The position numbers and the translations under genes are program-made. Under the pieces are notes generated by a model. The model was not told the DNA's origin. It saw only the letters and a program-made list of their open reading frames with translations, and made no database searches. From Whitmania pigra (Eukaryota > Annelida > Clitellata > Hirudinida > Haemopidae), in the NCBI GenBank assembly GCA_021613335.1, contig JAJTWR010000266.1, positions 417,001 to 481,000 on the forward strand: 64,000 nucleotides of DNA. The letters run 5' to 3'. Below are positions 10,378 through 20,619 of the stretch, piece by piece. Positions within the stretch are counted from its first letter, which is position 1. The number at the start of each line of letters is the position of its first letter.

Positions 10378-12642
10378 TTAAGGAATTTTTATGGAATAAT
10401 ATCTCGGTGTCTTAGAACACGACCAGCATGTCCTGGTTCCGCAACAAGGAATGAAATTCATGTTCAAGACGAGATCTTGAGGTTCATCCTTTTTTTGAGC
10501 GTTTGGAAGGCAGCCAAATGCATTTGGCGGTTTTGGTTGATTGTTCTGTGAATAGTCAGACCTGCACGACAGGCCTGGAACGATAACTTGATTAGGCACT
10601 GCGCTTGTTGGCTTGAAATCATATCCTTTTTCCGTTTTGAAGAATACATGCTTTGATTCGCAAGATTTGTCTATATTGTTATTTGAGCGTCGGAAATTGC
10701 TAAGGTAATCGTCGCAGAGATTCAGTTGAGAATAATCACGTTTAGAAAGTTTTAACGACTGGATGTCTCTTGCTATTTCTTGGAATTTACTTGTTTGTGA
10801 CTCTCTCTTAACTTGCGGATCGATGGCGAAAGGTTCGCTAGGTTCTTCACAAATGCAAGAACAGGTCTGCGATGATTTATTGACTTTTTCTAAGCTAGGT
10901 TTCCGAATTCTGCTCTGAGGGGGAAAATTGTAAACAGAAGCTTGTGGAGCTATTGGCATTTCTTCGTAATATTGGGGCATTTGATTTCTTTGCAAGGAGG
11001 CCACCGGTCTGAAAAAAGGATCGGATGGATTGTAAGATGGATATGATGGATAAGATGGATGAGGAGGATAAGAAGGCTGAAGATACGATTGAGGAGATTG
11101 GTGAGATGGGTACGATTGAGAAAATGGATGCGGTTGGTGAAACTGGTGAGATTGATACGATTGGTGAAATGGATGAGATGGATATGATTGATGAAATGGT
11201 TGGGGTGAATATAATGAATACGGAGCTGGTTGGGTGAATTGCCATGTGTCGAACGACGGATCCATTGTGGGAGGTACGTACGGTGATTTTGGATACTGCA
11301 TCCGGCAGGGTGGCGAAATTGCTTCGGACCGTTGGTCCAGACAAGATGGATACACATTCCTTGAATATTGCAAGGAGTTGCAGTCTTGATAAACGGGTGG
11401 TTTGGGATATTGATCGTGGCAAGGTAGACAGAATGCTTTAGGAAATGATTCCATGTTCAAAGCTGATCGTGTCGTTCTGGGAAATTGCTCCACACTGCGT
11501 GGTATGTAAGCCGGTACTTTGGAGTATTGATCTTTGCATGGTGGACACACTGACTTAGAAAACGGCTCACAAACGTTACAAGGCGGATGCGGAACTGTTC
11601 TGAAATGTTCAGAAGTGCTGGAGGATGGGTATGTTACAACTGGTTGATAACTTTGCTCGGCACAAACTTCGGGATAATTCCCTGTCTGCCGTTGTGGAGA
11701 AAGGAAGGGATAATTTCGAGCAACAGTCTCTGGATTTCGTTGCAAACATGGCGCGTTGTAGGGGGGAGGAATGTTTGCAAGGGCGTCACACTCCGTTGGA
11801 TTTGGAAAACAGGGACTTTCTTGAAATTTCAGTCTTTTATCTCCTTTATTATATGCCACAATCTGTTGGTTTGATGGGTTTTCCGAAGCTTCTGGAAAAC
11901 TGACACAAAATGTAGGACGGGTAATGTTGACAGCTTTTGTAGAAAGCGCACCCAAACGAGAGTCCAGCTCGCATTTTAGACAACTTTTAATCATTTTCTC
12001 AAAATCGTTTTGTTGCTCATACGCGGGTTGTCTTGATATTGTTTGTTTGATGTCTGATTGTAAATTTGGTCTTTCCTGGACTTGGACATTCGATTCGCTA
12101 TTTTGGCAACTAGACGAGAAACTCGATGATGAACGCCTTCTGAATGTTGAGCGCTCCCTCTTTGTGTCACTTCTTCCGTAGCCAGTCGGGATACGTGACT
12201 CCTGGGTCAAGAGATGCTGACGACACAAATCGGTACTATACGAAATGTCATCGTTGCAGTTCAGTGTACACTGAGCCAGTAGATCTATATTCTTGTACTT
12301 TTTCAGTTGCTCGAAGGTAAAACATGGCTTTCTTATCGATGAGACCGGGGCTTGAAATGGTGTCTTGCATGGTGTTTGATTTGCAGGCGTGCTTGTCATT
12401 GGCGGTCTGGTGGTTCTCGATGAGTTAGTGGATTCTAATTCCTCGGATCCAGTGCGACGTTCATTTTGACCTTTTGAATCGCCACCATTCGAAATCATGC
12501 CGGCGAACATTTCGATTAAAACCTGTTTTTCCTCATCGCTTAATTTTTTTATATCAGATCTCGATAGTTTTTTTACGCTTTCAGCGATTGATTGATTTCT
12601 CTCTAACCTTGGTTTCTCTTCAATCTCGTACGAGTCTTCCAT
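10378..12642 (-). CDS. Orphan intronless gene: Ser/Pro/Tyr/Gln-rich protein with Cys-Pro modules
   Basis: A single 755-codon frame starts at a true ATG (12642-12640) and gives 754 aa; I do not recognise the family. The first ~65 residues are charged and helical-looking (SVKKLSRSDIKKLSDEEKQ). The middle carries a degenerate module of the form CxPCxxQYxKxPxY (KSVCPPCKDQYSKVPAY, KAFCLPCHDQYPKPPVY, ISPPCRMQYPKSPY). Then comes a His/Ser/Gln/Tyr/Pro-rich stretch of short repeats such as PHPFSQSYPSHQ. The tail is cysteine-rich (FIPCCGTRTCWSC). It has no signal peptide or membrane helix. A random open frame of this length is very unlikely here, and composition is consistent across it. Function is unknown; a structural or disulfide-linked protein is only a guess. 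See the other intronless orphan at 17.8 kb. Confidence 0.75.
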   Translation of the reverse strand: MEDSYEIEEKPRLERNQSIAESVKKLSRSDIKKLSDEEKQVLIEMFAGMISNGGDSKGQNERRTGSEELESTNSSRTTRPPMTSTPANQTPCKTPFQAPVSSIRKPCFTFEQLKKYKNIDLLAQCTLNCNDDISYSTDLCRQHLLTQESRIPTGYGRSDTKRERSTFRRRSSSSFSSSCQNSESNVQVQERPNLQSDIKQTISRQPAYEQQNDFEKMIKSCLKCELDSRLGALSTKAVNITRPTFCVSFPEASENPSNQQIVAYNKGDKRLKFQESPCFPNPTECDALANIPPPYNAPCLQRNPETVARNYPFLSPQRQTGNYPEVCAEQSYQPVVTYPSSSTSEHFRTVPHPPCNVCEPFSKSVCPPCKDQYSKVPAYIPRSVEQFPRTTRSALNMESFPKAFCLPCHDQYPKPPVYQDCNSLQYSRNVYPSCLDQRSEAISPPCRMQYPKSPYVPPTMDPSFDTWQFTQPAPYSLYSPQPFHQSYPSHPFHQSYQSHQFHQPHPFSQSYPSHQSPQSYLQPSYPPHPSYPSYPSYNPSDPFFRPVASLQRNQMPQYYEEMPIAPQASVYNFPPQSRIRKPSLEKVNKSSQTCSCICEEPSEPFAIDPQVKRESQTSKFQEIARDIQSLKLSKRDYSQLNLCDDYLSNFRRSNNNIDKSCESKHVFFKTEKGYDFKPTSAVPNQVIVPGLSCRSDYSQNNQPKPPNAFGCLPNAQKKDEPQDLVLNMNFIPCCGTRTCWSCSKTPRYYSIKIP

Positions 12643-13669
12643 GTCGAGAGCAGTTCTTATCGATAATGAAATATTAAGATGGTTTGGAGGATGTTAAGTC
12701 GTTCGACATGGTCGTACAGACTTTAATGTAAATGAAAGTTGAAGTCTTTACAATTTTTATTAACAGATTTCGTCCATTTTGCTTGTTTTGTTAGGGAATG
12801 ACGTGGGAAAACAAAGACAGGTTTTAATGATCGTTTAATGAACAGTTAGGATACGTTCATGAAAAGTGAAACAAGCATTGTCTAAACCACAGTTTCCAGA
12901 AGAGATATCTTGTTACCTAGACTGAAAACTGGATCGATTACTTAAGCATTATAATGCTAGATTTGAATTTTACAGCGACCTACAGTAAATATAAAATATT
13001 AAAAGGCTTATTAAACAAATTTTTTAGTTAATAAATAAATATGGATAACAGATTTGCAGAGTGTTTATTTATTAACCTTCACAATCTGAAAAAAAACTTC
13101 CGGGCGACGCGTCTGTTCGCGGAAATGAAATTTTGCCGGGGGAGTAGGGCAAGAACTTTCTGTTAGAGTCTTCGCTGCGTTTTACGTGAAGGGGTTCGAA
13201 TGTATATTAGAAACAAAATTAAGTGTCCCGCAGAAAAAAACTTCATAAATAAATGCTCGAAAAAACTTAAATAAAAAGTCTGAAGAAACAATAACAAATT
13301 AACTATTCATTGATTTAGAAGGGTGCTGCATAGTTGTATAGTAACAAGCACCAGTAACTTCTAAAAAAAAAAAGACACATGATTGCATAGTGGGAAACAA
13401 GGAGTGCAGTTTTCTGTGAAATTGATATTAAAAGGCATGTCAAGCTTTTTCAATCCCAGATCAACAGTCTGTTGGTTGTACCTTCACTTTTTCTTCACAA
13501 CTGAAACAAAAGACAAGTCAACAGCAAGATATAACTTGTAGTTCTGGCCATTGTCATTGAGTTAATAAATACAATAACAAAAAACTGCTCCACGATAATA
13601 GGAATAATGATGACAATTATTTGTATTTAATGTAAAAATGGAAACAATGACGATAATGATAGAAACGTT
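12643..13669. other. Upstream of orphan gene and 3' flank of NEK11
   Basis: Sequence between the orphan ATG and the NEK11 stop, on the same strand. It should contain the orphan's promoter and the NEK11 3' UTR. A more GC-rich patch at about 13100-13200 stands out from the AT-rich background, but I cannot assign it. No coding exon seen. Confidence 0.45.
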
Positions 13670-14736
13670 CTAACTTGTTTGTTCGTTGAGGGCAAGGGCA
13701 GTTTTAAGATTTTCCATGAAGGAACCTTCAGAAGAATCGCTGTCATCGTTCTCATAAAAATCGTCGAATTGTCCGTAATACGTTTCTGCCAGTTCTGGAT
13801 CTTCAGGAATCCCTATTGAAAATAAGTTGCTGATTAAAATAAATTTTAATAATAAATTGGTGAATATAATTCACCTTATTAATATTAAGGTTATGGGGTA
13901 TATATAAACCAATATGGTTATGTTTCATGCAAATAGTTAATACTTAACGAAAACTGCTAATATTCAACTTTAAATTGCTTCCGAAGCATTTCAGAAGCAT
14001 CAAAATTAACATCTCACAATAAAACGTCATAAATACCACAATCTTTCAAACCCACCATCATCGAAGCTTTTAGAATTGTCTGCCATTTTGTAAATGGACA
14101 CATCCTTCATCGGAGTTATCGGCGTCTCCTCAAAACCGGTCGTCCATCGAAAACCGGTCTTGTCGCGACTCGCGTCGAAATCGTCGAACGAGTTGCTTCG
14201 GAGACTCTCCGGTCTTTGTCTGTTCGGCATATCTTTTCGTTGATAAATAATAAGTAAATTATTATTATTATTAAAAATTCTGGGCCAAAGCTTTATTAAC
14301 AGTTGTTAAATTACTAATCATTTGTAAGAGTAAAATAATTAGTAAATGAATTTATAATTACTTAAATGAATAATTAAAAAAGAATAAATCACTCGTAAAT
14401 AGTAAAACAAAAAACATTGGCAGTGACCTCTGCAATTTTCAATTCGACTTCCCACGATGCCCGATCTGACATTCCTTCCAACCATCTGCTTTTCAGGTTT
14501 CTCGTCGTCACCCAAGTTCACCTGGAATTTCAAGTATGGCTGAGCCCATCATTATCCTCATTACTTAGTAATCATTACAATCGTCGTCGTCGTCGTCGTC
14601 ATCATCATCGTAATCATCATCTTTGTGAAACCAACATTTGACAGATAAGGATTCAAGCTGTTCCTGATGGCAGTGTAGCGAGCCTGTACCTCTTTGTGAT
14701 GTTCTGCTGCAAAACTCCTGAGAATAAAATACAGTT

Positions 14737-14791
<55 letters not shown>

Positions 14792-17038
14792 TAATAATAA
14801 TAATTAATTTATAAGACGCCATGTGCGTAGCGTCAGAGGCGCCTTGTGTCTTTGCTGTCCCATGAAGAGGTCTTAACTACTTTAGTTAACTAGTTAGTTA
14901 GTATTGTTTGTTAGTATAATTAATGAAAATAGCAAAAACTCAAATATCATTTCAGTTGCATATATAATTTTAAAATTTGGTATTAACGAAGTATAATAAC
15001 TGTCAATAATTTTGAATTAACAAAAGTGATTAGTAATTGCATCCTAGTCGTCATAGCAACCAACTTCAGCCTCTGAGCTTCAGCATCGGCCCTTCTCTGT
15101 CTCATGACCCTCATGCGGTCTCTCGGCAGAAGATTCCGGAACAGTTTCTCCTCCGCCTCCTTTTTCAGCTCTTCGAGTTTCATTCTCCTTCGACTGTTTC
15201 GAGGAAGCGATTGAAAGTGAACGATCCATTTGATGCGAAAAAATTATCGTTTTATGAATTGATTCTTGAAGTTCATCAGAAAAAAAATTTAAACATTGTC
15301 CCTGCATTGAAGGGAGGTGTATGAGTTAAAAGAACTAATTCTTAAAGGACAAGTTTGCTATTAGTGTTGCTGCTGTTTTTACATATGACATTATTTGCCT
15401 AAAATAGCAAACCAACACGTTCTCTGCTAAGTTCTGTTTGTCTTTCCTGACAACGGTCGTCGAGTTCAGCAGTTCTTGTTTCTTGTGAACAGAGGCATTC
15501 ATCTGGACCTGAATGAAAATTACATTTATTTTCTTTTTTACAAAACAAGTTTTAAAATGTAACATTGGTTTGTTATAATCACATCTATAAATACAAAACT
15601 GTTATTACTTCATTCCATCAAAGGATTCAAATTGCATGCCTGAATATGGTTTACGAGGTAGGGAATTGCCAAAGCTTCGGTAGCTGAGGGTCTCAAAGAT
15701 TGATTCCTTTCAATCAACCTCATAAAAAAAAAGAAAATAGTTATAAATAGGGAACAAAACTATGTATAATGTTATAAATAGTGAACATAAAACTATGCAA
15801 TTGTCATCCTCACTTTAAGAATACTTGTTTCAATCCTGTGGAATACATGTTAGGCCATGAAGGGGGTGGACCGGACGTTATGCTCTGCACCACTCCCAGT
15901 AGGGACGTGCCCTTGAAAGGGTGTTCGAGGGCCACGAGGTCGTACAAAATGCACCCGACAGACCTTCAACGAAAGTGCATCGGTTTATCAGAGCAGACAG
16001 TCACACAGACAGACTGTCAAATTGAAAACTCAAGTCTCCATTGCAGCCCCATTATTGTTAACCTATTACAATTAATAATCGTCATCTATTATCATTACAT
16101 TATTAACTAATATTATCACAGCTTCATCCGCCAACCATATGTCACTCTTTGAGTTGTAGCTTTCATGCCTCAGGACTTCAGGGCTCATGTAAAAAGGAGT
16201 GCCAACGAAGGTCTCGGCCATGTCCACCGGGTTTGCAAGAAGCTTCGATATGCCGAAATCTCCCAGCTTCACTTGGTTTTTTTTAAGGAATATATTTCTG
16301 AGAAGTAAATAAAGTAATTAATTAATGGCAAACGTTTATTTATTTATTTACTGAGTTGCTCACTTAGTTTTCAAATCTCTGTGGAGAATGTTTCTGTAAA
16401 AAAATTAAATTAAGCAATACTTACTTCTAATGTAATGATTGTTATCTATTATATTTGAATGACAAGTTCACATGCAAATTCTAGAAATAATACCTCAAGT
16501 GGATATATTGAACAGCTAGTAAAATTTGAACCAGCCAGTCCATTATTTGATCTTCATCAAACCTTTCATTTACATCTCGATATGATTGTATCAGCAGATC
16601 AAGATCACCTTCCTGTACAAAGACATTTTCATAATTTGATTATAAATAAATATATCTATTTTTTCAGGCATGACTTACATCACAGAATTCGGTGACAATG
16701 CAATAAAACTCTCTGTCTACAAAACTATCGTAAAACTTTAAAATATTTTGATGGTTTAGATTTTTCAGTACGTTCCCTTCATGAGCTGCAGAAACAGTCT
16801 CTTCTAGCATGAGACTGCCCACATAAATTTTCTTCACAACTTTTCTGCAATATTAGGTAATATTTTTAAGCTAATCAATTCGGTCTTAAATTAAAAAAGC
16901 TAGATAAAATGAAATCACGCCTTACAGTTGTTCATCGGTCTTGCATCGAAGATCCGTGGTCAGAAATGCTGTTCCACAAACTCCGCTACCCAAACCTTTT
17001 TCAACCTTATATCGGTTTCCAATTATATCTTCTGACAT
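13670..17038 (-). CDS. NEK11: NIMA-related kinase 11 (NEK11), with an apparent 1-nt frameshift
   Basis: Thirteen exons: 17038-16926, 16845-16679, 16612-16494, 16393-16364, 16297-16136, 15963-15814, 15718-15640, 15508-15399, 15193-15065, 14717-14636, 14521-14428, 14232-14056, 13812-13670. They total 1555 nt, one more than 518 codons; the surplus base lies in exon 2. The product is a Ser/Thr kinase; human NEK11 acts in DNA-damage and S-phase control. Kinase motifs are the loop GLGSGVCG, Lys in [31 protein letters not shown] and [10 protein letters not shown]. The C-terminal region matches NEK11 specifically: [17 protein letters not shown] (human TPRERMRLRKLQAADE) and [13 protein letters not shown] (human EIPEDPLVAEEYY). 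Exons 7 and 8 fit only if they use GC donors, which is inferred. Exon 1 ATG was chosen from the family start just before the ATP loop. Confidence 0.87.
14577..14621. repeat. (TCG)n/(TCA)n microsatellite in a NEK11 intron
   Basis: Short run of TCG followed by TCA trinucleotides between NEK11 exons 10 and 11. Simple repeat. Confidence 0.8.
14739..14858. repeat. (AAT)n tract joined to dispersed GCGTAGCGTCAGAG element
   Basis: About 20 AAT units are followed by ATTTATAAGACGCC, then ATGTGCGTAGCGTCAGAGG and CGCC. Related cores occur near 34258 and 58246, so this is one copy of a dispersed element lying in a NEK11 intron. GACGCC and the later GGCGCC could pair as a small hairpin with one mismatch. 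Confidence 0.6.
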
Positions 17039-17805
17039 CTGCTCATTCAGTTACTTTTTATCATCGTATGACCATCAATGTTGCCCATGGTAATACTTTA
17101 AAAGGTAATTGAAATCGTGAATAGAGCAATCTCTTTAAAATGTGTTCAAAAGTTGCCAAACTTACATTTAAATAGTTAAAATATTTACACTAAAATAAAA
17201 TTATCAGTTGTGTTAAAGAAGTGACTTCTTTGTGAAGTACCTGACAATTTTTTAATTCAACAAAGGTCAGGTTTCAGACAGATTAATATTTTTTTAATAA
17301 AAAATTAATACAAAAAGAAATGTGAACTAAATGGTTCAACTGCGAAGGGGGGCGGGATTCGACTTAATTAATGCTAATACGTCTAAGAACTGAAATTACT
17401 TTCTAAGGCTGGTAAATTGTTTCATAATTGTTGATTAAACGAAATTCTGCTAAACATCACAATACAGTAGATATTGGCGTTTGGCTGATAAACAAGATAA
17501 TTTATATTTTATAAGCTAAGATGACTAAGACTGAGATACGTTGGCTAATATCATGCAACATTCAATACGTTCTAGCGTAAAAATATTTAAAGATTCAATT
17601 AACAATGTGATAAAAAAAAGCTCTTTGGTTCAAAGGCTTAACTGACGCAACAAAAAAGTAAATAAACAAGAAAAAAATTAGGAACAGCAATTTATTCGAC
17701 ATGTTAATATCAGTCTTTTCTAAGCGCTAAATGTTTCGTAGGAGCGAATTATTGCTTAAAAATTGATCTACATTTGGGTTGATAGTATTAACTGTCATCA
17801 AAGAA
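17039..17805. other. Divergent intergenic region, NEK11 / proline-rich orphan
   Basis: 767 bp between head-to-head starts of NEK11 (-) and the intronless proline-rich gene (+). A shared or back-to-back promoter is plausible from geometry alone. AT-rich, and no conserved element recognised. Confidence 0.45.
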
Positions 17806-20223
17806 ATGTCAAAGAAACCGAGCGCAAGTAAGCGCACTAATTTCACAAAGCGGAAATATGTCGTTGACCCTCCACTGTATAGAAACACCTTTCAAGACCA
17901 CGACAGATCCGAGTGTAGCACGGCTTCTAGGAAGAAACACTTAAAAGTTGAACACAAACCAACCGGTCTTTACATTAAGTCGAGAAGAATTAAAAGTAGC
18001 GAAAGTAACACCTCGCTTAACAACACAATCGATGAAACCTGGATGGAGAGTCAAAGAAACTTCGACGAGATGGTTAGAACTAAAGATAGAAATGAGAAAG
18101 AAAATATAATTTCAGATATAAGGAGAAGAGACATTGCCACACAAATTGAATTTGAAAGTATTAAGAAATCACAAGAAAGGACGGCACGAGTTAGTAAGAG
18201 AAATGCTCTAATTTCTACTAAAGGAACTCCAGATTCTAACATCAGATTACGAGCGATGGCGGAAAACAAAACATGCAACGCATCGACCCAAAGCGAAATG
18301 CAAGAGGAAGAAGTGACGCCCAAGATGAACCCAGATGAAGGTATATGTACGTTTGACGAAGAGCCGGGTGTAAGACCCCCTCCTCCTCCTCCACCACCAC
18401 TACCACCACCCCCAGAGATTACCGAGGCAGAGTTAAACAAACCGCCACCGCCACCAAATGATGAAATATGTACGTTTGACCAAGAGCCAGGTGCAAAACC
18501 ACCGCCTCCTGCAGAGTCACCCCCTCCAGGGCCCCCTCCTCCAGGACCACCCCCACCAGGTCCACCTCCTTCGGAGCCATCTCCCCCAGGGCCACCTCCC
18601 CCAGCTCCACCCCCACCAGGTCCACCTCCTTCGGAGCCATCTCCCCCAGGGCCACCTCCCCCAGCGCCGCCTCACCCAGCGCCACCCCCTCCAGGCCCAC
18701 CTCCTTCGGGGCCACCTCCCCCAGGGCCGCCTCACCCAGCGCCACCCCCTCCAGGGCCACCTCCCCCAGGGCCGCCTCATCCAGCGCCACCTCCTTCGGG
18801 GCCACCTCCCCCAGGGCCGCCTCACCCAGCGCCACCCCCTCCAGGGCCACCTCCCCCATGGCCGCCTCATCCAGCGCCACCTCCTTCGGGGCCACCTTCC
18901 CCAGGGCCGCCTCCCCCAGCGCCACCCCCTCCAGGGCACCCTCCTTTGGAGTTAACTCCTTCACAGGAATTACCACTAAAACCACGAAAGCCTGAAAATG
19001 GCAGAGGTAAATGCGTTCCACCGAAAAGGCGTCCGTGTTGCTTCGAGCCTAGACATAGCAATGCAGACCAAGGCTCTCGTTTTACTGTCTGCACTCCCCA
19101 AGACCAAAGCAAAATACAGAACTTCGAGGCTTGCATTCAGCAATGCATGAAACAATGTAGGGAACAGTTTCCAATGTGCCGGCCCCAGGCAAATCAACCG
19201 AACTATAACCCTAGAGATGGACCCATGTCACCGATGAATCCTCAAGACCGTTACGGTCCTAATGATTTCGGCGGACAGAGGATTCCTCAGGATCATGGAA
19301 TGGATCCCTGCGCATCTCGAAAGGCTTTGAAATTCTGCAACGATGTCGACAGGAACAATTATCCGAGGATAGGCAATGCTGATTACGGTGCACAGGCGCA
19401 AAATGCTGGCAGAAATACAAGTCAGACGTTCCAGTATGGCAGTAGTTGGGGTGAAGATTTACAATCTTATCCATACGATCGAAGAAGCTTTGGTGTAGAG
19501 GCCGGACAGCCTTACAGACCTCCAGGCTTGCCTTATCAACAATTCAGAGATCCGAGAGAATTCGATCCAAGACACGAACTATATGAATCGAGTACTCCAG
19601 CTTACTCCTACGACGGAAGATGCCTTGAATCTGGAGCTGACTACGGTCCAATGACGCCGGCGTATCCACATCCAAGACAACCTACGTACATTCCCCGGCC
19701 GACTGGTCGCGAACATGGAGGTGTGCGAAACGTCGATAGAATGAATCCACCGAGCAGTGGAAAGCAGTACGAACCGGATGATTACGACGGGGACTCAGCC
19801 AGACATAGGAAGCCCGGCAAACGTGGTATCAAGCCCTGTCCAAAACCTTCTAAGGAGTTATCGTCTAAAAGTAGCAACTCAAAAACAAAGGATGTCATGG
19901 AAGTGCTGGAACAAATAAGCGGTGTCATAAATGCCGCCTACCATCTCTACCGCGATGTAGTCCAAAATACGGCGCCATCTGCCGCGCAACAGGAAGAGTC
20001 GGTCCCTCCTATACCCTACCCTTGTAAGGGTCCGAGGAATGCGGTCTTCCAACTGCCGGACAAGATAAACAAAAATCTCGAATCGCAATCTATTTGGAGG
20101 CAGCTTGAAACTATGTCACCAAAGACCCCTTCGAAGCAAGACTACAACCAGAGGAAAACTCAAGAGATCAACGAAGCGCAGAAAAACTGCGCGCTTAGCG
20201 AGATAAGGTATATTTTCCACTAG
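17806..20223 (+). CDS. Orphan intronless gene: proline-rich repeat protein
   Basis: An open frame of 805 aa starts at the ATG at 17806 and ends in TAG; the frame stays open a little upstream but with no earlier ATG. I do not recognise the family. Residues 1-180 are basic and charged (RRRDIATQIEFESIKK). Next come two copies of an ICTFDxEPG module (GICTFDEEPGV, EICTFDQEPGA), each followed by prolines, then ~140 residues of PPPPGPPHPA-type repeats encoded by a GC-rich minisatellite. After this is a Cys-rich segment (CIQQCMKQCREQFPMC) and a Tyr/Pro/Arg-rich region (YDGRCLESGADYGPM). The last ~100 residues are less biased (DVMEVLEQISGVINAAYHLY) and may form a small helical domain. No signal peptide is seen. 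The proline tract lies inside a longer frame with normal codons on both sides, which supports real coding. Function unknown. Confidence 0.72.
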   Translation: MSKKPSASKRTNFTKRKYVVDPPLYRNTFQDHDRSECSTASRKKHLKVEHKPTGLYIKSRRIKSSESNTSLNNTIDETWMESQRNFDEMVRTKDRNEKENIISDIRRRDIATQIEFESIKKSQERTARVSKRNALISTKGTPDSNIRLRAMAENKTCNASTQSEMQEEEVTPKMNPDEGICTFDEEPGVRPPPPPPPPLPPPPEITEAELNKPPPPPNDEICTFDQEPGAKPPPPAESPPPGPPPPGPPPPGPPPSEPSPPGPPPPAPPPPGPPPSEPSPPGPPPPAPPHPAPPPPGPPPSGPPPPGPPHPAPPPPGPPPPGPPHPAPPPSGPPPPGPPHPAPPPPGPPPPWPPHPAPPPSGPPSPGPPPPAPPPPGHPPLELTPSQELPLKPRKPENGRGKCVPPKRRPCCFEPRHSNADQGSRFTVCTPQDQSKIQNFEACIQQCMKQCREQFPMCRPQANQPNYNPRDGPMSPMNPQDRYGPNDFGGQRIPQDHGMDPCASRKALKFCNDVDRNNYPRIGNADYGAQAQNAGRNTSQTFQYGSSWGEDLQSYPYDRRSFGVEAGQPYRPPGLPYQQFRDPREFDPRHELYESSTPAYSYDGRCLESGADYGPMTPAYPHPRQPTYIPRPTGREHGGVRNVDRMNPPSSGKQYEPDDYDGDSARHRKPGKRGIKPCPKPSKELSSKSSNSKTKDVMEVLEQISGVINAAYHLYRDVVQNTAPSAAQQEESVPPIPYPCKGPRNAVFQLPDKINKNLESQSIWRQLETMSPKTPSKQDYNQRKTQEINEAQKNCALSEIRYIFH
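18517..18945 (+). repeat. Coding minisatellite for the Pro/Gly/His/Ala tract
   Basis: GC-rich direct repeats with units such as CCACCTCCCCCAGGGCCGCC, in 18 and 36 bp multiples that keep frame. Codon-level repeat homogeneity (CCA-CCT-CCC-CCA-GGG) suggests recent expansion by slippage or unequal exchange. It sits inside the proline-rich orphan CDS. Long antisense open frames across it come from its bias. Confidence 0.9.
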
Positions 20224-20619
20224 AACCACAAATGACCAAACCTTACAATCTGCCTGACCAACAGTCAATCCACTTAGTTAGCTCTTGCCAACTACATGAA
20301 GTTACATGATTGAAAAACAGCCTTAGAGAAACTCGTCTGGTAAACACAAACTCAAAGCAGTCAAATAAGGTGTGCTGTTAAGTTATCATGTAATTTCTTA
20401 AAACATGCCAGACATTCGGTTGTAATAGTTTTAAACACACAGTAGACACGCTTTAGCTAAAAACCATTTTCCGGACTTTGCAAATGAATTTAATTTGACA
20501 AACAACCGACACTGTGATATTTCATTTTGGCAACCACCATGCTACATTATTTTTAAAAGATGAAAATCAAGAGAAAGACATTTTATTAGAGAAAGAATAA
20601 CTACTTTACTGTAATTAGT
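20224..20619. other. Tail-to-tail gap, proline-rich orphan / PNO1
   Basis: 396 bp between two convergent stop codons. On the minus strand AATAAA at 20587-20582 is 33 nt after the PNO1 stop and is a good poly(A) signal candidate. No coding exon seen. Confidence 0.55.

Noticed and set aside
10895..11441. Ile/Ser-, His/Thr- and Asp/Met-rich frames in both strands over the orphan gene
   Set aside because: They overlap the repeat zone of the 754-aa frame, are much shorter, and have no supporting motifs.
17779..17805. Upstream extension of the proline-rich orphan
   Set aside because: It would need a TTG start; ATG at 17806 is the first usable codon.
18051..19021. Long antisense frames over the proline tract (Gly-rich, Trp/Arg-rich, Ala/Glu-rich)
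   Set aside because: The GC-rich repeat opens every frame. Only the plus frame continues with unbiased protein on both sides and has a plausible ATG and stop.
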